Part shown: positions 1-10,872 of the stretch, piece after piece
Position numbering within the stretch: position 1 is the first letter of the stretch
Layout of the letters: each line of letters begins with the position of its first letter
DNA from: Bacillota bacterium
GTDB taxonomy: Bacteria > Vulcanimicrobiota > JAJTBE01
Length of the DNA: 50,498 bases
Reading direction: 5' to 3'
Assembly: GCA_021287065.1 (NCBI GenBank)
Contig: JAJTBE010000194.1
Coordinates: 1 to 50,498 of the forward strand
Notes under the pieces: model-generated
Databases searched by the model: none
Seen by the model: the letters and a program-made list of their open reading frames with translations, nothing else
What the model was told of the DNA's origin: nothing
Position numbers and translations under genes: made by a program

Positions 1-23
1 TTCTTGAAGAACTCTTTCGACAT
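1..23 (-). CDS. 5' end of an unidentified leftward gene (partial)
   Basis: Read on the minus strand, an AAGGAG ribosome-binding site (32-37) lies 8 bases before an ATG at 23, followed by codons for MSKEFFK, and then the window ends. A second in-frame ATG at 29 is too close to the site to be the likely start. The stretch is too short to identify the product. It is called because the initiation signal is strong and the region to its right is repeat DNA that could serve as the upstream region of a divergent gene. Confidence 0.45.
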
Positions 24-114
24 GGTCATCACTCCTTTTTGTAAACGGCAATCTCGGGTGCTTGACCATGTTATATTTTTACCCACAAAAAACCTACTGG
101 ATTTATGTTTATTA

Positions 115-1065
115 TAGTGTGCTCCTACGATCGCTGGCGAACACTTGCCGTTATTTGGTTTACCAGCCTCTCAGGTCCAATGCCGCTGAATTAGTAAAAT
201 TTGCTCATATCCCCAAGCCCAATACTCTTGTTTTTCAAGGGAGGAGGTTCGGAGGAGACCTCGCTTTTTCTAAAAAAGCGTGGTCTCCTCTGACGGTCCC
301 TACCCCCCCGGTCCCAATGCCACTGAATTAGCAAAAACCACCCTAATCCCCAATGCCACTGAATTAGTAAAATTCACTCAAATCCCCAAGCCCAATACTC
401 TTGTTTTTCAAGGAGGGAGGTTCGGAGGGCAACCTCGCTTTTTTAAAAAAGCGTGGTTCCCTCTGACGGTCCCCGATCCCCACGGTCCCCGGTCGGTCCC
501 CCGATTCAAAAGTTTTGGGATGGAGGTCCGGAGGAAACTTTTTCCAAAAAAGTTTTCTCCGGGAGCTGGGCATGCGGTTACTATTCTCGTGAGCGATTAG
601 GTAAATCCATGCCTTAATTCATGGGCATTGCCCCCTGTCCCCCGGTCGGTCCCCCCAATTCCAAAGTTTTGGGATGGCGGGTGCCTGCCCGCAGGGTGGG
701 CGCGAGGAAACTTTTTTCAAAAAGTTTTCTCTGGGAGCTGGGCAAACCGTTGTTTAGGTTGTTTGTCGTTTTGGTTTGTTTTGGGGCGAACCTGCGGGTC
801 CGCGTCGGGGTTGCAAACCCCTCCTACGATCGCTGGCGAATACTTGCCGTTATTGGGTTTACCAGCCTCTCAGGTCCAATGCCGCTGAATTAGTAAAATG
901 TACTCAAATCCACAGTCCAATACTCTTGTTTTTCAAGGGAGGAGGTTCGGAGGAGACCTCGCTTTTTCTAAAAAAGCGTGGTCTCCTCTGACGGTCCTTA
1001 GCCCCACGGTCCCCGGTCCCCCGGTCGGTCCCTGATTCCAAAAGTTTTCTCCGGACCTCATTTCC
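115..1065 (+). repeat. Dispersed repeat array A (R1, R2, R3 and R4 modules, plus orientation)
   Basis: No gene is visible in 24-1148; most of it is a mosaic of repeat modules also found at about 17.2, 21.8, 41.9, 45.1, 45.4 and 49.3 kb. R1 is an A/T-topped imperfect hairpin whose centre is GCTTTTTT-AAAAAAGC, flanked by GGAGGTTCGGAGG and CTCTGACGGTCC; copies are near 216-300, 397-475 and 905-997. R2 is built on AAAGTTTTGGGATGG, GGAAACTTTTT and AAAAAGTTTTCTC; copies are near 508-575 and 663-745. R3 (ATCCATGCCTTAATTCATGG) is near 603-628. R4 (TCCTACGATCGCTGGCGAA) is at 123 and 822. Segments 122-299 and 821-997 are a near-identical direct duplication of about 178 bp. Short open frames here are by-products of the repeats. 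Confidence 0.85.
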
Positions 1066-1148
1066 TGAAAAACAGGATTATTACCATAAAAAATGTGTCT
1101 CATGCAGTTGCAGAAGGATTAGGCGGGAATCTGGGAAAACTGACAGTT

Positions 1149-2738
1149 ATGAATAAATCAGAGAAAAATACAAATGGAATTTTTTACTTACTGCCTCTTC
1201 TTATAGTTGGGGTTGCTCTCTTACTCAGGCTTACTGCTCTGGGTGCTAAGAGTATTTATGTCGATGAAGGGGTTACTGTTTTTATTTGTCAGAGGCCCAT
1301 CGGTGCTATTGTCCCGCTGATGATGGAAATATCGGAAGTCCATCCGCCTTTGTATTTCTGGTTTATTAATATATGGATTAACCTCTGGAAAACATTTAGA
1401 ATTATCATCCCCGATTATCTTGTGTGGCTCAGGCTGTCGTCAGTTATTTGCGGTGTTCTTTCAGTCTGGCTTACCTACATTCTCTCCCTCAGACTAATCG
1501 GAAAAAAGGCAGCGCTATGGGCTGCAGCTTTTCTTGGGGTTTCTTCGTTTCATTTGTACTATTCTCAGGAATTGCGGATGTATCCGGTTCTGCTGTGTCT
1601 GTTTCTCGGTTCGTTTATCCTGTATCTTAAAATGCTGGAAAAACCTTCATTTCTGTTGGGAGCCGGAGTTGCAACAGTAACCGGCGCAGCTCTTCTCACC
1701 CATTATTACGGATTCTATATAATTTTCATAGAGTTTTTATGGAGTTTGTTCCTGTTTTTAAGCACAAGAAAAGCTCCGACAGCTGATTCTGGGCAAAACA
1801 TCGAAAATAGCGATGTTGTGAAGAAGATTGGGTTTGCCCTTTTGTCGTCTGTCATGTCTGTTCTGTTTTTTATACCCTGGCTTGTTTATTTTTTAAAACA
1901 GAGCCATGCTCAGGATTTTACTCTTCGTGTAAATCCCAGTTTGTGGAATATTCCGGAGATTTTTTCATACACTGCCTATGGACAGGCTGTTCCGCCTTCG
2001 GTAAATATGGGGATCCACCTGTTCGCCCTTTTGGGGATAATCCCCTTAGTCATAATTGTTATGGGGTTTTTTACAAAGGGTGGGGGAGAGGAACTCGAAG
2101 GTTCGGAAGGTGTTAAATATTTTTACACCGGTTTGGGAAATAAACTTGCGGGAATATATCTTTTTACCCCTCTGATAATTACGATGGCTGTTTCGTTTCT
2201 GACCCGCTTTCATATTTTTGAGTTTAAGTATTTCTTTGTGATATGCCCTGCTTTATGGATGCTTGCTGCATATTTTATCTGCAGTGTGAAGCCTGTGGGT
2301 GTTAAAATTTTTATCACCTGTCTTTTTTTACTGTCAAATTTTTTAACAGTGGCAAATTCCCAGTTTAATTCATATTATTATCCCCAGGACTGGAAAAGGG
2401 CAGCTATGGTTGTGAAGGAGAAGAAGAAACCGGGTGATTTGGTGGTTGTGCACCCTTCCATGATGGCATCGCCGTTTCTGTTTTATTACAATCGGGTAGA
2501 TGATTTGGTTCCTCTGGATTTTCCGCAGGATCCGAGGGCGGCGGCGCTTGATAAATGCCGTGGTATCTGGTTTGTAAGCACTCCGGGGCATCCCTTTGTG
2601 TCTCAGGCAGGTCTTGTAAATTATCTTTTTGGCCGTTTCCCTTCTGAGAAGGTCATGGAGACGGAAAACTATATGCCATCGAACATTCTGAGAATTGATT
2701 ATTTAAGGGTGAAGCCGGAGGAAAATGGAATAAAGTAA
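1149..2738 (+). CDS. GT39/PMT-type polytopic membrane glycosyltransferase
   Basis: This is an integral membrane protein of 529 residues from the ATG at 1149. The N terminus has one membrane segment followed by a periplasmic loop with YVDEG and, further on, EVHPPLYF. The DE pair and the HPP motif are hallmarks of the ArnT/PMT (GT39, PMT_2) family, which moves sugars from polyprenyl-phosphate donors to lipid or protein acceptors on the outer face of the membrane. About ten more hydrophobic segments follow, then a soluble C-terminal region of roughly 100 residues. A GTG at 1095 would add 18 residues that run towards the repeat edge, so the ATG is preferred although its ribosome site is weak. The acceptor cannot be inferred; the next gene, 36 bases on, encodes an unrelated shell protein. 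Confidence 0.8.
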   Translation: MNKSEKNTNGIFYLLPLLIVGVALLLRLTALGAKSIYVDEGVTVFICQRPIGAIVPLMMEISEVHPPLYFWFINIWINLWKTFRIIIPDYLVWLRLSSVICGVLSVWLTYILSLRLIGKKAALWAAAFLGVSSFHLYYSQELRMYPVLLCLFLGSFILYLKMLEKPSFLLGAGVATVTGAALLTHYYGFYIIFIEFLWSLFLFLSTRKAPTADSGQNIENSDVVKKIGFALLSSVMSVLFFIPWLVYFLKQSHAQDFTLRVNPSLWNIPEIFSYTAYGQAVPPSVNMGIHLFALLGIIPLVIIVMGFFTKGGGEELEGSEGVKYFYTGLGNKLAGIYLFTPLIITMAVSFLTRFHIFEFKYFFVICPALWMLAAYFICSVKPVGVKIFITCLFLLSNFLTVANSQFNSYYYPQDWKRAAMVVKEKKKPGDLVVVHPSMMASPFLFYYNRVDDLVPLDFPQDPRAAALDKCRGIWFVSTPGHPFVSQAGLVNYLFGRFPSEKVMETENYMPSNILRIDYLRVKPEENGIK

Positions 2739-2774
2739 AGAAATAAACATGGTAAGTTTGAACGAGGTGTTTTT

Positions 2775-3326
2775 ATGATATATCCGGCAATCGGAATGGT
2801 TGAATTTTTAAGTATAGCAAAAGGCATTGAGGCTACTGATGCGATGCTGAAGGTAGCGCCTGTAGATATTATTGAAGCACACCCCTGTTGTTCGGGTAAG
2901 TATTTTACCATCGTAACCGGAGATGTGGATGCGGTCCAGACATCAGTAAAAGAAGGTCTGATGCTGGGTGAACACTTTGTGATGGATTCATTTGTCATTC
3001 CCAATGTAAGTGAGCAGATTTATCCGGCGCTGAAATGTGCTGTGGATATTCAGAGGCTTGGCGCGCTGGGAATCATCGAAACATTTGCCGCTGCGTCCTG
3101 TATAAGGGCTGCAGATTCAGCAGCAAAAGCCGCTGATGTTACATTAATTGAAATCAGGCTTTCCATGGGTCTCGGAGGAAAAGCTTATGTTACCATGACC
3201 GGTGATGTCAGTGCAGTTGAAGCTGCTGTCAGAGCCGGTGTTGAGGAAATTCAGGAAGAGGGAACTCTGGTTACATCCGTGGTAATACCGGGCCCACATG
3301 AAGACATAAACAAGTTGCTGGTTTAA
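2775..3326 (+). CDS. Tandem-BMC (BMC-T) microcompartment shell protein, PduT-like
   Basis: The 183-residue protein consists of two bacterial-microcompartment domains. The first starts AIGMVEFLSIAKGIEATDAML and the second GALGIIETFAAASCIRAADS, ending with VIPGPHE, the typical BMC-T architecture that forms pseudohexameric trimers in protein shells. It resembles PduT along its whole length. Cys38-Cys39 sit in the HPCCSGKY loop, where PduT carries the cysteine that ligates a [4Fe-4S] cluster at the trimer pore, so a metal or redox pore is plausible (inference). A GAGG site lies 8 bases before the start. It stands alone: no other shell protein, aldehyde dehydrogenase or signature enzyme is in the window, and an ATP synthase operon begins 140 bases downstream. 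Confidence 0.9.
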   Translation: MIYPAIGMVEFLSIAKGIEATDAMLKVAPVDIIEAHPCCSGKYFTIVTGDVDAVQTSVKEGLMLGEHFVMDSFVIPNVSEQIYPALKCAVDIQRLGALGIIETFAAASCIRAADSAAKAADVTLIEIRLSMGLGGKAYVTMTGDVSAVEAAVRAGVEEIQEEGTLVTSVVIPGPHEDINKLLV

Positions 3327-3465
3327 CAGGAAATTTTCTGAAGTCAGGGAATTACAATCCGTAAATTGCAGTAACTGACAGAATCTTTATCGAAAAACTT
3401 CTGTAGTAAAGGAAACGATAAAAAATAATCGAAATAGTATATAATAAAGATTTCCTGTTTTACGG

Positions 3466-3750
3466 GTGGAGATAGTCATCGGGAGCGGAAAAAGTCCATA
3501 TTATTATGTTGCCGTGTATTCGAGCCTTGGGTTTGTAATGGTTGTGTTTACATTCCTCTGTCTTTATGCAGGTTTGTATCTCGACAGAAAATTCGGCACA
3601 GGCTACAACTTTTCACTGATAATGACAATAGCTGGAATGGTTGCAGGTGCTATGTGGACTTATGCGAGGATTCTCCGCATTACAATGAATAACGGTAAAA
3701 GGGATTCAAAAGTAAGAGAAGATGACATCGGGAGTTTTAAAGAGAAATAG
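3466..3750 (+). CDS. AtpZ/AtpI-type small membrane protein at the head of the ATP synthase operon
   Basis: A 94-residue protein with two membrane segments (about 14-38 and 48-68) separated by the short LDRKFGTG turn, the pattern of the AtpZ (Fo-ATPase gene-1-type) proteins encoded first in many atp operons. These are accessory proteins implicated in c-ring assembly or cation supply, not core subunits. The GTG at 3466 is the only reasonable in-frame start; a TATAAT-like box at 3440-3445 lies just upstream with no good -35, so the operon promoter is only tentatively here. The stop overlaps the next gene by 29 bases, showing tight coupling. Confidence 0.75.
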   Translation: MEIVIGSGKSPYYYVAVYSSLGFVMVVFTFLCLYAGLYLDRKFGTGYNFSLIMTIAGMVAGAMWTYARILRITMNNGKRDSKVREDDIGSFKEK

Positions 3751-4084
3751 TCTAATCATGCTGTGTCTTATTGCAGCGGGTTTTTTAGGCTGTTATCTGA
3801 TTTATGGTCCTTCAGGCGTAATCGGTTTTGCAGGCGGTACTACGGCAGCGTGTCTTGCTTTTTATGTTAACACCGCTTTTGTGGGCAAGCTGATGCGCGG
3901 AGAGATATCTCACCGTTTCATCGTTCCTCTGGTTTTTCTTAAAATCGCCGCTGCAGGAGTAATCATGTATTGTTCTCTTGCCGCCGGCGGCAGCGCCCTG
4001 TGTGCAGCTTTGGGAATTTCATCTTTAATTGCAGCTCCTGTTTTAAATATTCTGAGCGCTGGAAAATCCATAGCCGGGAGTTAA
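3722..4084 (+). CDS. atpI: ATP synthase subunit I-like protein
   Basis: 120 residues with four hydrophobic segments and a short basic N terminus, matching the ATP synthase I chain family that precedes atpB in many operons and is thought to help c-ring assembly. Assignment rests on size, topology and position rather than on a diagnostic motif; the family is poorly conserved. The start ATG lies inside the preceding gene and the stop is 5 bases before atpB, so the protein is evidently translated as part of the operon. Confidence 0.7.
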   Translation: MTSGVLKRNSLIMLCLIAAGFLGCYLIYGPSGVIGFAGGTTAACLAFYVNTAFVGKLMRGEISHRFIVPLVFLKIAAAGVIMYCSLAAGGSALCAALGISSLIAAPVLNILSAGKSIAGS

Positions 4085-4088
4085 AAAA

Positions 4089-4874
4089 GTGGAAGCTATA
4101 GAATTTGTAAGAACTACGATCAACGGCCATACATTCAATGTAGAAACAATTGTGGTTACATGGCTTATTATGCTTGCCGCCACAATATTTTTCATTTATT
4201 TCAGGAGTCAGATGAAAGTGGCTCCCGGAAAGTTGCAGGCTGTTGTTGAAATGGTCGTCAGATTTTTTGACGAACAGACCTATTCTATGATGGGTCCGAG
4301 GGGCCGTGAATACACCCCCCTTATTCTTTTCATATTTATTGCGGTGCTTTCTTTTAACTGGATAGGGCTTCTCCCTTCCGACATAAAGGTAAACCACCTG
4401 CTGATCCTTATGCCCCCCACAAGAGATGTTAATACGACACTGGCTCTTGCCATTTGTACGTTTATATTGTTCAATTTCTACGGTTTTCAGAAGAAGGGGC
4501 TTGGTTATTTCAAGAATTTTATCCATCCCATTCCGGATATGATAAAAACTCTTCCGCCTTATCTTCTGTTTATGGTGGTATTTCTGGCTCCTCTGTTTTT
4601 AGTCCTCAACATTGTTGAAATTTTTGCCAGAGTGCTTTCTCTGACGATCCGACTTTTTGGCAATGTTATGGGCGACCACATTATTCTTGCATCACTGATT
4701 CTGTTTATGTTTCTTGTGTTGCAGATGGCGGTGGTTGCAGGTGTGGTCAGCTATGCTCTTCCGATTTTCGTCTATCTGCTGGGAATCATCAGCGGTGCGG
4801 TTCAGGCGTTTATTTTCGCCATTCTGACCCTGACTTACATATCCTCGGCAGTAGAGGAAGAGCACGAACATTAA
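4089..4874 (+). CDS. atpB: ATP synthase Fo subunit a
   Basis: Subunit a (261 residues) forms the two half-channels that feed ions to the c ring. The essential arginine is Arg188 in LTIRLFGNVMGDH, and the C-terminal membrane hairpin containing YLLGIISGAVQAFIFAILTL completes the stator face; five or six hydrophobic segments are visible. The GTG at 4089 gives a normal N terminus and directly follows atpI. Length and motif order are those of bacterial subunit a. Its ion partner, the c subunit next door, carries the sodium-type residues. Confidence 0.95.
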   Translation: MEAIEFVRTTINGHTFNVETIVVTWLIMLAATIFFIYFRSQMKVAPGKLQAVVEMVVRFFDEQTYSMMGPRGREYTPLILFIFIAVLSFNWIGLLPSDIKVNHLLILMPPTRDVNTTLALAICTFILFNFYGFQKKGLGYFKNFIHPIPDMIKTLPPYLLFMVVFLAPLFLVLNIVEIFARVLSLTIRLFGNVMGDHIILASLILFMFLVLQMAVVAGVVSYALPIFVYLLGIISGAVQAFIFAILTLTYISSAVEEEHEH

Positions 4875-4917
4875 TTTTGTGTATTTATCAATATTTGAAA
4901 GGAGATAAATCAAAGCC

Positions 4918-5343
4918 ATGAAAAACATTCTGTTCATTACGGGAATTATCCTCACCCTGATCGTTATGATGGGGGCAGTATCACCCGGATTCTGCGGAAC
5001 CGACAATCCCACAACGGTAGTCACCGCACAGGAACACGGCAGCGAAGCACCGGCTGCGGCATCAGGCACACCTGCATCAGGCGCTGACAACAGAGCAAAA
5101 TTGCTCATCATATCAGCTTTTGCAGCAGCATTTGCCATTGCATTTGCAGCACTGGGAACCGGTATTGGCCAGGGCAATGCAGTAAAAGGCGCAATGGAAG
5201 CTATCGGAAGAAATCCTGAAGCACAGAACAAAATTTTCCCGGCTCTCATTCTCGGTCTTGCATTCATCGAGTCACTGGCTCTTTATGCACTTCTGGTTTC
5301 ACTGGCCCTTCTGTTCTTCAATCCCCTTCTTCCCAAACTTTAA
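4918..5343 (+). CDS. atpE: ATP synthase Fo subunit c, extended N terminus, sodium-type binding site
   Basis: 141 residues, much longer than the usual 75-90. Residues 1-26 resemble a signal sequence, 27-60 form an Ala/Ser/Gly/Thr-rich linker, and 61-141 are the two-helix c-subunit hairpin with the polar loop GRNPEAQNK. The ion site has Gln85, Glu118, Ser119 and Tyr123; the spacing Gln-33-Glu-Ser-x3-Tyr matches the Na+ site of the Ilyobacter c ring (Gln32, Glu65, Ser66, Tyr70). Sodium coupling is therefore likely by family knowledge but not proven. The signal-like extension suggests processing or YidC/SecA-assisted insertion (inference). A strong AAAGGAGAT site lies 12 bases before the ATG. Confidence 0.93.
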   Translation: MKNILFITGIILTLIVMMGAVSPGFCGTDNPTTVVTAQEHGSEAPAAASGTPASGADNRAKLLIISAFAAAFAIAFAALGTGIGQGNAVKGAMEAIGRNPEAQNKIFPALILGLAFIESLALYALLVSLALLFFNPLLPKL

Positions 5344-5389
5344 TCTGAAATCCATCCTCTTTACGGTTCCTGCGAGGGAGGAGAATTAA

Positions 5390-5881
5390 ATGCTTGATAT
5401 TAACTCAACAGTAATAGTTCAGATACTGAATCTTGTAATATTCTTTATCATATTTGTGACTTTGCTTTATAAGCCTTTGATGAATATTATCAAAGAGCGT
5501 CAGGAGCAGATGATTAAACATGTGGAAGAAGCGGAGCGGGTAAAAAATGAGTCCATCGAAGCCCGCAAACAGTATCTTGAGCTTCATGAGAAACTGCAGT
5601 CTCAGGGCGCATCCATCATCAAAGATTATAAGGATGAGGGAGAGCGCATCAAAAACGAACAGATTTCTCAGGGAAAACAGGAAGCCCGCCGGATTATCGA
5701 TCATGCCAACGCCGAGATCGAGCATCAGAAGGAAGTTGCTCTTCAGGGTCTGAAGGAAAAGGCTGTGGAGCTTGCTATAAAAATCTCGGAGAAAGCTCTG
5801 GTTGACAGTCTTGATGTCAGAACCCAGCAGCTCATAATCGATCGTGTGGCAGAAAAGGTGAGGGCTTCAGGAAATGAATGA
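5390..5881 (+). CDS. atpF: ATP synthase Fo subunit b (peripheral stalk)
   Basis: 163 residues: a single N-terminal membrane segment (about 8-28, ending at the conserved YKPLMNIIKERQEQM) followed by a long charged right-handed coiled-coil stalk that dimerises and holds F1 through subunit delta. The start has a GGAGGAG site 6 bases upstream. The stop overlaps atpH by 8 bases. Only one b-type gene is present, so the stalk is presumably a homodimer. Confidence 0.95.
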   Translation: MLDINSTVIVQILNLVIFFIIFVTLLYKPLMNIIKERQEQMIKHVEEAERVKNESIEARKQYLELHEKLQSQGASIIKDYKDEGERIKNEQISQGKQEARRIIDHANAEIEHQKEVALQGLKEKAVELAIKISEKALVDSLDVRTQQLIIDRVAEKVRASGNE

Positions 5882-6425
5882 GCTTGTAGCTGATCGTTAT
5901 GCCCGTGCACTTCTTGAGATAGGCATGCAGAAAGGCAACACCGATGTTTACTACAGAGATTTGAAGTATATCGGCGACCACCTTAATATGTATGAACCTC
6001 TCAGAAAAGCTGTGGAAGCGCCCAGCGTGCCTTCTTCAGTTAAGAAAAACATTCTGATTGAGCTTTTTTTCAAACGTGTGGAGAAGGATGTTATAAACAC
6101 CCTTTGTCTGATCGTTGATAAAGAGCGCCAGCAGTATATTGATGATATAATCAGATGCTACTGGAAACGTCTGAATGAATTAAAGAATATTATAGTGGCA
6201 ACGGTTGTTACCGCTGTTCCTGCACCTGCCGATATGCCTGCAAAGCTGAAGGCGACTTTGACTAAGCAGACAGGCAGACAGGTGGAGATAATAATGAAAG
6301 AGGATCCCTCCATTATTGGCGGGATCCAGATAATAGTAGACGATAATATTCACGACTTCAGCATAAGGGGCCGTCTGGACGGTCTTGAGAAGCATATGAA
6401 CAACCTGCCCATTGGCAAGTTCTGA
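5874..6425 (+). CDS. atpH: ATP synthase F1 subunit delta
   Basis: 183 residues with the family-typical N terminus ([15 protein letters not shown]) and the C-terminal motif [28 protein letters not shown]. It caps the alpha3-beta3 head and connects it to the b stalk. The start lies inside the last codons of atpF (8-base overlap), and atpA follows after 20 bases with its own GGAGG site. Confidence 0.95.
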   Translation: MNELVADRYARALLEIGMQKGNTDVYYRDLKYIGDHLNMYEPLRKAVEAPSVPSSVKKNILIELFFKRVEKDVINTLCLIVDKERQQYIDDIIRCYWKRLNELKNIIVATVVTAVPAPADMPAKLKATLTKQTGRQVEIIMKEDPSIIGGIQIIVDDNIHDFSIRGRLDGLEKHMNNLPIGKF

Positions 6426-6445
6426 TTTTACCGGAGGTAAAACCC

Positions 6446-8137
6446 ATGTCAACAATGATAGGTCCCGAGGAAATCACCCGGATATTAATGCGGGAAATCA
6501 GTAATTATACGGCAGTTACCGAAGAAAGCAACTTTGGCACTGTGATTCAGATTGGCGACAATATCGCTCAGGTTTACGGTCTTTCCGACGCCTGTGCCGG
6601 CGAACTGCTTGAGTTTGAAAGCGGTGTAAATGGTATTGTGATGAACCTGGAAGAATATACCATAAGCTGCGTGATCCTCGGCACTGAAATTGGGATCAAA
6701 GAGGGGCAGAAAGTCCATCGCACCGGTAGAATTATCGAAGTTCCAGTAGGAAAAGAGCTTCTTGGCAGAGTTGTGAACAGCCTTGGAGATCCCCTTGACG
6801 GCAAGGGGCCGGTTAATACAACAAAAAGGCGTCCCATCGAATGCACAGCTCCAAATGTAATCGAGAGGCAGCCTGTTAATCGTCCTCTTTATACGGGTAT
6901 AAAGGCAATCGACTCGCTTATCCCTATAGGCAGGGGTCAGCGTGAAATGATTATCGGAGACAGGCAGACCGGAAAGACTGCTATTGCTATTGATGCAATC
7001 ATCAATCAGATTCCTGATGATGTTTACTGTATTTATGTAGCGGTTGGTCAGAAAGCCAGCTCCATTGCCAGCACCATAGAAATTTTCAAAAAACATGACA
7101 GACTAAAAAATACCATTATAGTCGCCGCTTCAGCCAACGACCCTGCAAGTATGCTTTATATCGCACCTTATGCAGGTTGTGCTATGGCTGAGGAGTTTAT
7201 GTACAACGGCAAGGACGCCCTTATAGTTTACGACGACCTTTCCAAACATGCCAATGCATACCGTGAGCTTTCCCTGTTGCTGCGCCGTCCTCCGGGACGA
7301 GAAGCATATCCGGGGGATGTATTTTATCTGCACAGCAGACTTCTGGAGCGTTCAGCCCAGCTCAGCAAAGAGCTTGGAGGCGGTTCATCAACTGCGCTTC
7401 CCATTATTGAAACTCAGATGGGCGATGTGTCGGCATATATTCCCACCAATGTAATTTCGATTACCGACGGTCAGATTTATCTTGATCAGGAAATATTCCA
7501 TCAGGGTAACAGGCCTGCGGTGGATGTGGGTCTGTCGGTATCCCGTGTGGGAGGTTCGGCGCAGATTTCCGCTATGAAAAAGGTAGCGGGGCACCTTCGT
7601 CTTGACCTTGCCCAGTATCGTGAACTTGCAGCTTTTATGCAGTTCTCATCGGAAGAACTGGATAAGGGAAGCCAGCTTCAGATTCTCAGGGGTCAGAGAA
7701 TTACGGAAGCTCTGAAGCAGAAGCAGTTTTCACCTCAGACGCCGGCTTCTCAGATAGCCATATTGTATTTGGTTGCTCAGGGCCATCTTAACTCACTTCC
7801 TGTTGAAAAGGTTCTGTCTATAGAAGAAGCTTTCCATGGATTTTTAAAGTCTAAATATCCTCAGTTTGAGAAAGAGATTGTTCAGACCGGTAAATTCTCT
7901 GACAGTCTGGAAAAGCTGCTTATCGAAGCTATTGAGAAGTTCAAGGAGCTTTATGCTTCGAGTGAGTTTGAGACAGGCACCGAGGGTGAGAAGAGTGAAG
8001 AATCTTTTGAGAAGAAGCTCTGGAAAACCATAGATACCGAAGGCGCTGAGGCTGAAAAGCTCGAAGGCACTATGGAGTCGGATCTTTATCAGATCAAGAA
8101 AGAGATTCTTGAAGATACTGAAAGCAACAATCATTAA
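6446..8137 (+). CDS. atpA: ATP synthase F1 subunit alpha, with acidic C-terminal extension
   Basis: 563 residues; the regulatory, non-catalytic nucleotide-binding subunit of F1. The Walker A sequence GDRQTGKT is at 171-178, and the arginine-finger region reads [13 protein letters not shown]. The normal alpha fold ends near 505-510; the remaining 50 or so residues form a Glu/Lys/Ser-rich tail absent from standard alpha subunits (about 500-515 residues), presumably a surface extension near the b/delta stalk (inference). The start follows an ACCGGAGG site. The next gene, atpG, begins 27 bases later. Confidence 0.97.
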   Translation: MSTMIGPEEITRILMREISNYTAVTEESNFGTVIQIGDNIAQVYGLSDACAGELLEFESGVNGIVMNLEEYTISCVILGTEIGIKEGQKVHRTGRIIEVPVGKELLGRVVNSLGDPLDGKGPVNTTKRRPIECTAPNVIERQPVNRPLYTGIKAIDSLIPIGRGQREMIIGDRQTGKTAIAIDAIINQIPDDVYCIYVAVGQKASSIASTIEIFKKHDRLKNTIIVAASANDPASMLYIAPYAGCAMAEEFMYNGKDALIVYDDLSKHANAYRELSLLLRRPPGREAYPGDVFYLHSRLLERSAQLSKELGGGSSTALPIIETQMGDVSAYIPTNVISITDGQIYLDQEIFHQGNRPAVDVGLSVSRVGGSAQISAMKKVAGHLRLDLAQYRELAAFMQFSSEELDKGSQLQILRGQRITEALKQKQFSPQTPASQIAILYLVAQGHLNSLPVEKVLSIEEAFHGFLKSKYPQFEKEIVQTGKFSDSLEKLLIEAIEKFKELYASSEFETGTEGEKSEESFEKKLWKTIDTEGAEAEKLEGTMESDLYQIKKEILEDTESNNH

Positions 8138-8164
8138 AATTTACCAATTGCCGGAGCAGAAAAA

Positions 8165-10481
<2,317 letters not shown>

Positions 10482-10529
10482 TGTTTCGATTCCTTCGGGT
10501 TTTACCAAATTAGAATAAGCAGAACGAGC

Positions 10530-10562
10530 AAACCAGGAGGGTTATTCAAATCCCCTGGTTTT
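10530..10562 (+). promoter_or_regulatory. Stem-loop between atpD and atpC
   Basis: AAACCAGG (10530-10537) pairs with CCTGGTTT (10554-10561), extended by GG/CC across a bulged A, around an 11-base loop, and is followed by a short T stretch. It occupies the only sizeable gap inside the operon. It could be a partial terminator or mRNA-stability element that lowers epsilon and ispG expression relative to beta (inference). Confidence 0.5.
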
Positions 10563-10590
10563 GTGACTTCGCTGCAGGGCAGGTACTGTT

Positions 10591-10872
10591 ATGTCAACAA
10601 TTGATTCCAAAAAACATACTATTTCGTATGAAATAGTAACGCCGGATGGTCCCTTTGGTTCCGGTGAAGCTAGTTATATCTCACTTCCCGGGGCTGACGG
10701 CAGATTTGGCGTTATGCCCATGCATACATCAATGATCGCTGTTCTGGAGCCTGGGGTTATGTCATATCAGGATCAGAACGGCACAACCACACTGGAAATC
10801 GGATACGGCACAGTTAAGATTGACAGAAACCGGGCAATAATTCTGACTGCATTTGCGAAGCAACAATTATGA
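10591..10872 (+). CDS. atpC: ATP synthase F1 subunit epsilon lacking the C-terminal helical domain
   Basis: Only 93 residues against about 130-140 in the usual epsilon. The N-terminal ten-strand domain is complete (EIVTPDGPFGSGEASYISLPGADGRFGVMPMHTSMIAVLEPG through the KIDRNRAIILTAFA strand), but the protein stops at KQQL where the two inhibitory C-terminal helices should begin. The stop overlaps the ispG start (ATGA, 10869-10872), so the short form is built into the operon and is not a frameshift at the window level. The complex should lack epsilon-mediated auto-inhibition (inference from the family). Confidence 0.9.
   Translation: MSTIDSKKHTISYEIVTPDGPFGSGEASYISLPGADGRFGVMPMHTSMIAVLEPGVMSYQDQNGTTTLEIGYGTVKIDRNRAIILTAFAKQQL

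Noticed and set aside
62-991. Overlapping open frames of 70-106 residues
   Set aside because: They are translations of the R1/R2 repeats; the same peptides reappear at every array, in several frames and with no ribosome sites.
3963-4526. 187-residue antisense frame over atpI/atpB
   Set aside because: It is opposite conserved ATP synthase genes, and its composition is that of a shadow frame.
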